DNA of 5,716 nucleotides from Candidatus Curtissbacteria bacterium. GTDB taxonomy: Bacteria; Patescibacteriota; Microgenomatia; Curtissbacterales; GWA2-41-24. The stretch is taken from assembly GCA_016195765.1 (NCBI GenBank), contig JACPYZ010000083.1:1-5716 (forward strand), written 5' to 3'. Position numbers and translations under genes: made by a program. A model generated the notes under the pieces. The model was not told the origin of the DNA. It did no database searches and worked only from the letters and a program-made list of their open reading frames with translations. This document shows, in pieces, positions 1 to 5,716 of the stretch (positions within the stretch are counted from its first letter, which is position 1; every line of letters starts with the position of its first letter).

Positions 1-96
1 GTAATTCCATTTTTTCAAATGTCTTTTATCTTGTTTGCTTTTTTGTTTAAAATATTGGCTTTAATCGGAGCAGTCGTTCTAGTTTATTTAAGATGA
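1..96 (+). CDS. C-terminal end of an unidentified membrane protein (partial, 5' end outside window)
   Basis: Frame 1 is open from the first base to a TGA at 94-96 and gives 31 residues. The other two forward frames hit stops within the first 50 bases. The peptide is strongly hydrophobic (about VIPFFQMSFILFAF, then an Ile/Leu/Val/Ala-rich stretch) and ends in Tyr-Leu-Arg, so it looks like one or two C-terminal membrane segments with a very short tail. The TGA overlaps the ATG of the next gene as ATGA, the classic arrangement for translational coupling. This supports a real gene in the same operon. The family cannot be told from this fragment. Given the neighbours, a membrane-anchored glycosyltransferase or another envelope protein is plausible, but that is inference. 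Confidence 0.7.
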   Translation, partial: VIPFFQMSFILFAFLFKILALIGAVVLVYLR

Positions 97-1730
97 GAAA
101 AACCGTACTCATCTCGATAATTTTTTTGCTGGCAGCTATTTTAAGGTTTTACAATTTAGAGAAAGTTCCGCCTTCACTCTACTGGGATGAAGCTTCTCTG
201 GGCTACAATGCCTATTCAATTCTTAAAACCGGCAAAGATGAACATGGTGTTTTTTTGCCCATAACAAATTTTGCAGCTTATGGCGACTATAAACCGCCAC
301 TTTATATCTACTTAACGGTGCCGTCGATTGCTTTATTTGGCCTCAGCGAATTTGCGATAAGATTTCCTTCTGCCCTATTTGGTTTGCTGACAGTTGCGAT
401 AACCTATTTGCTGGCACGGAAAATTTTCGAGGATGAAAGGGCGCTAAAATTTGGCAAACTGGAAGCAGATATTCCAACTATTGCTGCGTTTTTGCTAGCA
501 ATTTCTCCTTGGCACCTGCAATTTTCCAGAGGTGCTTTTGAAGCAAATGTGGGTTTGTTTTTTTCAACATTGGGTATTTATTTATTCTTTAAATTTGCAA
601 AGGATAATCAAATTTGGATACTGCCCTCGTTGATGTCTTTTCTAGCAGGCATGTACACGTTCACTGGTCAAAGATTATTCGTTCCTCTGATTCTAATTTT
701 GTTATTCGTTCAATTTAGGAAAAACGTTTTAAATTCTTTAAAAATTGTGATTACATCTCTTGTTATATTTGGGCTTATTTTCTATCCACTTTTTATCTTT
801 GCCACTCAAACACTCGAGGGAAGATTACGTTTTCAAGAGGTTACAATTTTTAACAACTTAGATCCAATCAATGATTCTATCCGCCTGCGGAGTGAAGATC
901 ATTTTGTGTGGTGGGCAAACATCATCCACAACCGCCGTTTTCACAGAGCCGGAGAATATATCTCACATTACTTTGATGCTTTTAATCCAAGATTTCTGTT
1001 CACCAAAGGCGATGTAAATCCAAGATTATCCATACAGGATTTCGGCCATTTGTACTATTTTGAAATATTTACATTAGCACTCGGCACATACTTCCTACTG
1101 GCAAGGAAGCAAAAATTTGCCATCTTTCTTCTGGGTTGGTTGCTAGTATCACCGATGGGTCCTGCAACCGCCAGAGAGACACCCCATGCCCTAAGGATGA
1201 TCCATATCCTACCGACTTTTCAGCTGATAAGCGCCTATGGAATTGTTACCTTTTTAACATCAACAAAGCATAAGAAATTATTCTCGGTTATTTTGGGACT
1301 TGCAGTTTTTATTTGTTTTTCTTTTTATATTTTCAACTATTATTTTCACTATGGGCAAAACTACTCGCGAGATTGGCAATATGGTTATAAACAAGCTGTT
1401 GAAACAATTAAACCTCTTTATAACCAAGCCGACACAATCATCGTAGATAAATCGTTGGGAAGACCATACATATACTTTTTAATTTATTTAAAAGTAGACC
1501 CTGCAAATTTCCAAAAATCAGGAATCGTAGTAAAAGATAAATTTTACTTTCTGGATGTGTTAGGGTTCGACAAACTAAAATTTACAGACGTTGTGGATTT
1601 TTCAAAACAAAGTGGTAAAGTATTATTTGTCACAACATCAAAGCCACCAGAGACCGTAGAAATAGTAAATCAAATCAACGATTTGAACGGTAATCCAACA
1701 TTTTTTGTCTCGAAGAAAGGGTTTCAATAA
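93..1730 (+). CDS. PMT/ArnT-like (GT39-type) integral-membrane glycosyltransferase, paralogue A
   Basis: A 545-residue GT-C type enzyme, predicted to transfer a sugar from a polyprenyl-phosphate donor to an acceptor on the outer face of the membrane. Residues 4-20 form the first membrane span. The first outer loop carries W31-D32-E33, matching the catalytic Asp/Glu position of PMT and ArnT, and K67-P68-P69, matching the Lys-Pro loop of ArnT-like enzymes. S138-P-W-H141, F144-S-R146 and F149-E-A-N152 follow in the next loop. About a dozen membrane segments reach to residue 416. A larger outer loop lies around 237-317, with N280-R-R and K305-G-D. A soluble C-terminal domain (about 420-545) opens with W428-Q-Y-G-Y432. 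The length is normal for the superfamily. The ATG overlaps the upstream stop (ATGA) and no clear Shine-Dalgarno is seen, so coupled translation is likely. Similar in detail to the gene at 3203-4804. Sugar and acceptor are unknown. Confidence 0.87.
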   Translation: MRKTVLISIIFLLAAILRFYNLEKVPPSLYWDEASLGYNAYSILKTGKDEHGVFLPITNFAAYGDYKPPLYIYLTVPSIALFGLSEFAIRFPSALFGLLTVAITYLLARKIFEDERALKFGKLEADIPTIAAFLLAISPWHLQFSRGAFEANVGLFFSTLGIYLFFKFAKDNQIWILPSLMSFLAGMYTFTGQRLFVPLILILLFVQFRKNVLNSLKIVITSLVIFGLIFYPLFIFATQTLEGRLRFQEVTIFNNLDPINDSIRLRSEDHFVWWANIIHNRRFHRAGEYISHYFDAFNPRFLFTKGDVNPRLSIQDFGHLYYFEIFTLALGTYFLLARKQKFAIFLLGWLLVSPMGPATARETPHALRMIHILPTFQLISAYGIVTFLTSTKHKKLFSVILGLAVFICFSFYIFNYYFHYGQNYSRDWQYGYKQAVETIKPLYNQADTIIVDKSLGRPYIYFLIYLKVDPANFQKSGIVVKDKFYFLDVLGFDKLKFTDVVDFSKQSGKVLFVTTSKPPETVEIVNQINDLNGNPTFFVSKKGFQ

Positions 1731-1737
1731 CGAATTT

Positions 1738-3210
1738 ATGAAAAAATACTTGCCAGGAATATTTTTAGCAATTTCTTTTCTTTTGACAAGGCTGGTCAAC
1801 CTAAAAATCATTCCAATTTTTACTGATGAGGCAATATACACATATTGGGCCCAGGTTGCCCTTCACGACCCCGCAAATCGATTTATTTCGCTAGAAGACG
1901 GTAAGCAGCCTTTATTTATTTGGCTTGTGGCAATTGTCCAAGGATTTGTTTCAGATCCGCTTACGGCTACTCGTTTGGTCTCAATTATATCGGGAGCCGG
2001 GTCGCTAATTGGTCTTTATATACTGACAAAAATGGTAATAAACAAAAGAGCAGCTTATATTGCATGTTTAGTCTATATTTTTCTACCTTTCACCCTGCTC
2101 TATGACAGAATGGGGCTTTACGATTCTCTACTGACCACAACTGTTATTTTTAGTGTCTACTTTTCAATTCATCTTGCGAAAAAGCCAAGATTTAAAACAG
2201 CGATTTTAACTGGGGTATCGCTTGGCCTTGGTCTAATTACTAAATCCTCGGCCCTTATCTATATGTTGCTATTACCTATGCCGTTTATTTTGCTTACTAG
2301 TCCCAAAAAATACTTAAAAAACGTTGTTAGATGGGGCTTTTTTGCGGCAGGTGCAGCTTTTCTCTCTCAAGTAATTTATAACGGCTTAAGATTATCGCCG
2401 CTCTTTTATATGATAAATAGAAAAAACCTGACTTTTATTAGGCCATTTTCAGACTTTGTAAAAGAACCATTCTTGTTTTTTATCCCAAACGTTAGATCAA
2501 TTACTAACTGGCAAATAAGTTACTTAGGGTATCCGCTATTTTTCTTTACAGTTATCGCACTTGCGTACGGATTGTATAAAAAGAATAAAAACATGGTCTT
2601 GCTGGCAAGCTATATTGCGGTACCGTTTCTAGTAGAAGCTTTTTTTAACAATGTTTTATATCCCAGGTTTGTACTCTTTTATTTTCCTTTTGCAATCATA
2701 ATTATTGCCTATGGACTAGATAAGCTTAAAAGCAGAGCAAAAAATGTTTTCCTTTTTGCAGCAGCAGTAACAGTATTGTTTGCATATCCTATTACAAACT
2801 CTTACTACTTGCTGACTGACCCACCCAAAGCAACAATTGCCGACAGTGATAAAAACCAATATATTCAAGAGTGGCCAGCCGGTTTTGGGGTAAAAGAAAT
2901 TGTTGAAACTCTTAAGACAGAATCAGCCAAGTCTGATGTTTATGTTGCCACTGAAGGGACTTTTGGACTTCTCCCTTACGCTCTTAAAATTTATTTTTAC
3001 AATCAGAACAACCCACAGATAATTGGATACTGGCCGCTCAATTCGGATAAACTTCCAGAGCAAATCATAGAAACAGCAAAAACTAAAAAAACCTATGTTG
3101 TCTTTAATGAAAATCAAAAAGAGATTAACAATCCCAAATTAGAATTGATATCAAAATATCAAAAAGGGAGCGGTAATACTTATATGAGACTTTATAAAGT
3201 CCATGAATAA
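1738..3210 (+). CDS. PMT_2/ArnT-like integral-membrane glycosyltransferase, canonical branch
   Basis: A 490-residue multi-pass GT-C enzyme whose loops fit mainstream PMT_2/ArnT proteins better than its two neighbours do. It has D30-E31-x-x-Y34 with W37-A in the first outer loop, G55-K-Q-P-L before the next span, Y122-D-R-M-G-L-Y-D129 (the family's Y-x-R-x-x-x-x-D type loop), I167-T-K-S-S, and L307-Y-P-R310 leading into a span. Membrane segments extend to about residue 358. The soluble C-terminal domain (about 361-490) starts with W379-P-A-G-F383 and contains T405-E-G-T-F-G-L-L. I chose the ATG at 1738, 7 bases after the previous stop. A TTG at 1705 would add 11 polar residues inside the upstream gene and has no better ribosome site. 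A purine run at 1715-1721 is too far from the ATG to be a normal Shine-Dalgarno, so reinitiation is likely. Donor sugar and acceptor are unknown. Confidence 0.88.
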   Translation: MKKYLPGIFLAISFLLTRLVNLKIIPIFTDEAIYTYWAQVALHDPANRFISLEDGKQPLFIWLVAIVQGFVSDPLTATRLVSIISGAGSLIGLYILTKMVINKRAAYIACLVYIFLPFTLLYDRMGLYDSLLTTTVIFSVYFSIHLAKKPRFKTAILTGVSLGLGLITKSSALIYMLLLPMPFILLTSPKKYLKNVVRWGFFAAGAAFLSQVIYNGLRLSPLFYMINRKNLTFIRPFSDFVKEPFLFFIPNVRSITNWQISYLGYPLFFFTVIALAYGLYKKNKNMVLLASYIAVPFLVEAFFNNVLYPRFVLFYFPFAIIIIAYGLDKLKSRAKNVFLFAAAVTVLFAYPITNSYYLLTDPPKATIADSDKNQYIQEWPAGFGVKEIVETLKTESAKSDVYVATEGTFGLLPYALKIYFYNQNNPQIIGYWPLNSDKLPEQIIETAKTKKTYVVFNENQKEINNPKLELISKYQKGSGNTYMRLYKVHE

Positions 3211-4804
3211 ATATAAAAAGCTTACATTTATATTAATAATTGTCCTGGCCTTTGCTTTGCGCTTTTATAAGTTAGGTCAGATACCAACGTCACTTGACTG
3301 GGACGAAAACAGTAACGCATACAATGCCTACTCTATATTAAAAACAGGCAGGGATGAATATGGAAACTTTCTTCCGCTAACCAATAGGTCGTTTGATGAT
3401 TATAAGCCGCCTCTTTATATGTATCTAAACGTGATGACGATTCCGATCTTTGGTCTGACACCATTTGCTTCACGTCTACCATCGGCTTTCTTGGGAACAG
3501 CTACGGTTATTCTCGCGTACTATCTTGCAAAGTTCTTATTCAGAAATCAAAAAATAATAAATGTTGAACTTGCTTCGCAAATATCAATGTTACTCCTCGC
3601 AACATCACCATGGCACGCACATTTTAGCAGAGTAGGTTTTGAAGCAAACGTGGGGTTATTCTGCGCTGTTTCGGCAATAACAACATTTCTTTATGGGTTA
3701 AAAAAACGCAAATTATTACCCTTAAGCGCTTTACTTTTTGCAATTTCTGCTTATTCATATCATTCAGTTAGGATTTATTTACCGCTACTATTTTTAGCAA
3801 CGATCTATGTTTACAGAAACGAAATAAAAACGCTCTCAAAAAAAATAATTTTAAGCTTTTTAATAATTGCCTCCATATTTACTCTGCCAGTCTTAGTATT
3901 TACGCCAAGAGATGCAATCACTGAACGATTTAATGCGGCTACATCCGAATTAAGAAGAGAAGAAGCAGAAAAAGCGATTAAATATATCAAGCAAGACCAA
4001 AAAGAACATATTCCATTTGCAAGTATTATTGATAATCGTCGTTTGTTCACATTTTCAACTATTTTAGATAACTATCTTTGGCATTTTGATTTAAATTACC
4101 TTTTTATAAAAGGCGATGACAATTTTAGGCATCACATAGAAGGTCAAGGAATGCTGTATCTTTGGCAACTGCCATTCATATTAATGGGAATATTCCAGCT
4201 AATAAAAAATCGTAGTAGGGAAACTACCTTAATTCTTTTATGGTTACTAATTGCCCCAATTGCAGCAGCACCAGCAAGGCCTGCTCCTCACGCAATAAGA
4301 AGCGAAGCAATGGTCATTCCATTTATTTTAATTACAGCTTTTACCATATGCCAGTTAGTGGCAAAAAAGGGAATGATTGCAAAAATGCTTCTTGCTTCAA
4401 CAATTCTAGCAGCAAGCTTTTCGTTTATAGTTTATTTACACGACTACTTTATCCATTACCCCCTGGAGCAGTCAGCACCTTGGCAATATGGATACAACAC
4501 GGCAGCAGAAGAAACGGATAAGCTTAAAACCCATTACGAAAAAATAAAAGTTGACGGAGCATTGGAACAGGCATATATATTTTGGTTATTTTCAACTAAA
4601 TTTGATCCTTCTGTTTATCAAAAAAATGGATCTCGTAATGGCTTTGATAAATATGTTTTTAATAGCCCTGCACCAACGAGTCCTTCAGAACTTTATGTTT
4701 CAACAGCCGGAAAATTTCCGGAAAACTTCATAATTCTAAAAACCATTAACTATCCGAACGGTGAGGCAGCAATCAAAATCGGTTACCCGCAAACGAACAA
4801 ATGA
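3203..4804 (+). CDS. PMT/ArnT-like (GT39-type) integral-membrane glycosyltransferase, paralogue B
   Basis: A 533-residue GT-C enzyme, collinear with the gene at 93-1730. Shared landmarks are R20-F-Y before the first outer loop, W33-D34-E35, Y40-N-A-Y-S-I-L-K-T-G, K68-P-P, S135-P-W-H, F141-S-R, F146-E-A-N-V-G-L-F, N278-R-R, K303-G-D, P360-x-P-H-A and W427-Q-Y-G-Y431. The N-terminus is Lys-rich (residues 3-6), as expected for an inside-facing end before span 1. A charged outer segment at about 236-270 (many Arg, Glu and Lys) differs from paralogue A and may be helical. The C-terminal soluble part is about 420-533. The ATG overlaps the preceding stop by 8 bases (ATGAATAA) and no strong Shine-Dalgarno precedes it. 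It ends in TGA within ATGA, shared with the next start. The predicted role is outer-face sugar transfer from a polyprenyl-phosphate donor. Divergence from A in loops and tail suggests a different acceptor or sugar. Confidence 0.87.
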   Translation: MNKYKKLTFILIIVLAFALRFYKLGQIPTSLDWDENSNAYNAYSILKTGRDEYGNFLPLTNRSFDDYKPPLYMYLNVMTIPIFGLTPFASRLPSAFLGTATVILAYYLAKFLFRNQKIINVELASQISMLLLATSPWHAHFSRVGFEANVGLFCAVSAITTFLYGLKKRKLLPLSALLFAISAYSYHSVRIYLPLLFLATIYVYRNEIKTLSKKIILSFLIIASIFTLPVLVFTPRDAITERFNAATSELRREEAEKAIKYIKQDQKEHIPFASIIDNRRLFTFSTILDNYLWHFDLNYLFIKGDDNFRHHIEGQGMLYLWQLPFILMGIFQLIKNRSRETTLILLWLLIAPIAAAPARPAPHAIRSEAMVIPFILITAFTICQLVAKKGMIAKMLLASTILAASFSFIVYLHDYFIHYPLEQSAPWQYGYNTAAEETDKLKTHYEKIKVDGALEQAYIFWLFSTKFDPSVYQKNGSRNGFDKYVFNSPAPTSPSELYVSTAGKFPENFIILKTINYPNGEAAIKIGYPQTNK

Positions 4805-5589
4805 CCCCGTCTAAGCTTTCAGTTGCAATTGCAACATTTAACGAAGAAGCAAATATCGAGAGATGTTTGGGTTCTTTGGAAAATTTAGCGAATGAAATAG
4901 TCATTGCAGATGGACACTCCTCAGACAAAACTGTTGAAATTGCTAAAAAATATAAAGCTAAAGTGATAGAAACAACGAATAAGCCAATGTTTCACATCAA
5001 CAAGAATCTGGCAATTGACAATTGCAAGAACGATTGGATTCTTCTGTTGGACGCGGACGAAATAGTGTCGGAAGATTTGGCAAATGAAATCAAAAGTGTA
5101 ATTTCACACCCTCAAGTAAAGAATGCTTATTGGATCAATAGGAGCAACTGGTTTCTTGGGGGTTATCTAAAAAAAGGTGGTGCCTATCCAGACAGTGTAA
5201 TTCGTCTTTTTAGAAACGGTAAAGCAAGACTTCCCGAGCTTAGCGTTCACGAGCAGTTAAAAGTCGATGGGGAATTAGGTCACCTAACCAGTGACATATT
5301 GCATTTAGCCGACCCAAATTTTACACGTTACCTCCAAAGATCAAACAGGTATACTTCGCAAACTGCAACAGAAATTGAAAAAAAAGATCCAGGCACATCT
5401 GTTTTTACGTTTTTAAATTATGCTTTTGTTATACCTATCTTTCTCTTTGTGAAAATATACATAAGACATAGGGGCTATAGGGATGGTTTTAGGGGGTTTG
5501 TTTGGGCGCTTTTCTCATCATTTCACCACTTCTATGCATACATAAAATATTGGGAAAAAAAGACAAAAGTAGCAGAAAAATATCAATAA
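4801..5589 (+). CDS. Family 2 glycosyltransferase, WaaE/KdtX-like (GT-A fold)
   Basis: A 262-residue enzyme expected to use a nucleotide-sugar donor at the inner face of the membrane. Residues 6-16 (LSVAIATFNEE) form the first strand and nucleotide-binding loop of GT2. I33-V-I-A-D37 with G38-H-S-S-D-K-T is the second donor-binding stretch. K68-N69 corresponds to the QKN element of WaaE-like proteins. W79-I-L-L-L-D84-A-D86-E is the DXD metal site. P130-D with R135-L-F-R-N139, and V149-H-E151, match acceptor-side and catalytic-base positions in this subfamily. The C-terminal part holds one hydrophobic segment (about 203-220) and the G225-Y-R-D-G-F-R-G-F ending usual in the group, which suggests peripheral or monotopic membrane attachment. 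Length is normal. The start overlaps the previous stop as ATGA. Known relatives add core sugars to lipopolysaccharide, but in this context a surface glycan or lipid-linked sugar is only inferred. Confidence 0.9.
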   Translation: MTPSKLSVAIATFNEEANIERCLGSLENLANEIVIADGHSSDKTVEIAKKYKAKVIETTNKPMFHINKNLAIDNCKNDWILLLDADEIVSEDLANEIKSVISHPQVKNAYWINRSNWFLGGYLKKGGAYPDSVIRLFRNGKARLPELSVHEQLKVDGELGHLTSDILHLADPNFTRYLQRSNRYTSQTATEIEKKDPGTSVFTFLNYAFVIPIFLFVKIYIRHRGYRDGFRGFVWALFSSFHHFYAYIKYWEKKTKVAEKYQ

Positions 5590-5592
5590 TTG

Positions 5593-5605
5593 TTAAATTA
5601 TTTAA
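5593..5605. repeat. Perfect 6-base inverted repeat (TTAAAT-T-ATTTAA)
   Basis: The arms TTAAAT and ATTTAA are exact reverse complements around a single T, just after the last stop codon and upstream of the TATACT element. It could be a small operator half-site pair or simply chance in AT-rich DNA. It has no GC pairs and no usable loop, so it is not a terminator. Confidence 0.3.
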
Positions 5606-5627
5606 GGCTATTAGAGTAGGCTATACT
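5598..5627 (+). promoter_or_regulatory. Possible promoter (TATACT -10) for the gene beyond the right edge
   Basis: TATACT at 5622-5627 matches the bacterial -10 consensus at five of six bases and lies in the only intergenic region, upstream of a strong ribosome binding site. The -35 side is poor. TTATTT at 5598-5603 has 18-base spacing and TTTAAG at 5601-5606 has 15-base spacing, and neither is close to TTGACA. A TTGTTA at 5590-5595 is too far away. An alternative -10 is TATAAC at 5683-5688 with TTTAAA at 5660-5665 (17-base spacing). AT-rich sequence produces such matches by chance, so this is tentative. Confidence 0.3.
5605..5624 (+). repeat. Short direct repeat AGGCTAT, two copies 13 bases apart
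   Basis: AGGCTAT occurs at 5605-5611 and again at 5618-5624. The second copy runs into the possible -10 TATACT. Two copies of a 7-mer at this distance next to a promoter could be a regulator site, but two copies alone are weak evidence. Confidence 0.3.
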
Positions 5628-5662
5628 ATCTAAAAATATTTTACCTACTTGCATTAAGTTTT

Positions 5663-5683
5663 AAAAGTTGCTAACAATTTTTT
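5663..5683 (+). terminator. Weak terminator-like hairpin with T-run
   Basis: AAAAGTTG (5663-5670) can pair with CAATTTTT (5675-5682) around the loop CTAA. This gives eight pairs including one G-T wobble, and a run of six T ends at 5683. The form resembles a rho-independent terminator for the glycosyltransferase operon, and the mirror strand gives a similar hairpin followed by A/T-rich sequence. The stem has only two GC pairs and the T-run is mostly inside the stem, so real termination is doubtful. It lies between the possible TATACT promoter and the downstream ribosome site, so it could also affect read-through into the next gene. Confidence 0.25.
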
Positions 5684-5697
5684 ATAACGACTTTTTG

Positions 5698-5711
5698 AAA
5701 AAGGAGGTGAT
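5698..5711 (+). promoter_or_regulatory. Near-perfect extended Shine-Dalgarno sequence for a gene starting beyond the window
   Basis: Bases 5698-5711 read AAAAAGGAGGTGAT, and AAAGGAGGTGAT within them is complementary to the usual 3' tail of bacterial 16S rRNA over about 12 bases. With five more bases to the window edge, a start codon would be expected at or shortly after 5716. No stop-free coding start is visible inside the window, so the gene itself cannot be named. This is the only strong ribosome site here, since none of the four complete genes has one. Confidence 0.8.
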
Positions 5712-5716
5712 TATAC

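Noticed and set aside
93..1730. Oligosaccharyltransferase (PglB/AglB/STT3) identity for the GT-C genes
   Set aside because: No WWDYG-type motif is present in the C-terminal domains. The W-x-x-G-(Y/F) sites do not match it, and the first-loop DE plus KPP pattern fits PMT/ArnT-like enzymes better.
1705..1737. TTG start giving an 11-residue longer N-terminus for the second GT-C gene
   Set aside because: The extra residues are polar, lie wholly in the end of the previous gene plus a 7-base gap, and have no good ribosome site. The ATG at 1738 puts a normal membrane segment directly at the N-terminus, as in the two neighbours.
1638..1841. Minus-strand open frame of 67 codons, with similar ones at 2923-3117 and 3811-4050
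   Set aside because: All lie opposite well-supported plus-strand genes, have no recognisable motif, and are expected by chance.
4240..4521. Plus-strand open frames inside the GT-C genes (also 1920-2105 and 4551-4733)
   Set aside because: They are out-of-frame readings of conserved coding sequence. Ser/Asn/Cys-rich composition such as that in 4240-4521 is typical of a shifted frame, and none has domain features.
93..4804. Alternative genetic code with TGA as glycine (as in Gracilibacteria/SR1)
   Set aside because: There are no in-frame TGA codons inside the large genes, and TGA ends two genes exactly at ATGA overlaps with the next start, so it acts as a stop.
1..5716. Mobile element, CRISPR array, tRNA or rRNA
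   Set aside because: No transposase or integrase motifs, no regularly spaced repeats, and no tRNA- or rRNA-like segments were seen. Nearly all the sequence is explained by the five coding regions.

Overview
This AT-rich, gene-dense window is almost wholly one plus-strand block of co-oriented genes. Its genes overlap or nearly touch: 4-base ATGA overlaps at 93-96 and 4801-4804, an 8-base overlap at 3203-3210, and a 7-base gap before 1738. There is no RNA gene, CRISPR array or insertion sequence. The very compact layout, the AT-rich coding and runs of divergent multi-pass GT-C glycosyltransferases fit a Patescibacteria/CPR bacterium, perhaps of the Microgenomates type. That placement is inference, since no phylogenetic marker is present. 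No large ORF contains an internal TGA, and TGA ends two genes, so the Gracilibacteria/SR1 code with TGA as glycine does not apply.

Layout: bases 1-96 are the last 31 codons of an unidentified membrane protein. Three large integral-membrane proteins follow (93-1730, 1738-3210, 3203-4804). Each has the N-terminal Asp-Glu first-loop motif and the multi-span layout of the PMT/ArnT (GT39/GT83-like) superfamily, which transfers sugars from polyprenyl-phosphate carriers on the outer face of the membrane. The first and third are clear but diverged paralogues, and the middle one belongs to a more canonical PMT_2 branch. All three end in a soluble domain introduced by a W-x-x-G-(Y/F) motif. A GT2 (GT-A fold) glycosyltransferase of the WaaE/KdtX-like type follows (4801-5589).

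The likely joint role is assembly or decoration of a cell-surface glycan or glycoprotein. The GT2 enzyme would act on the cytoplasmic side from nucleotide sugars, and the three GT-C enzymes would add sugars outside from lipid-linked donors. Sugar identity and acceptors cannot be read from the sequence.

The last 127 bases (5590-5716) are the only real intergenic region. They hold a possible -10 element, small AT-rich repeats, a weak hairpin with a T-run, and a near-perfect Shine-Dalgarno sequence at the right edge. That last element implies a well-translated gene starting just outside the window.
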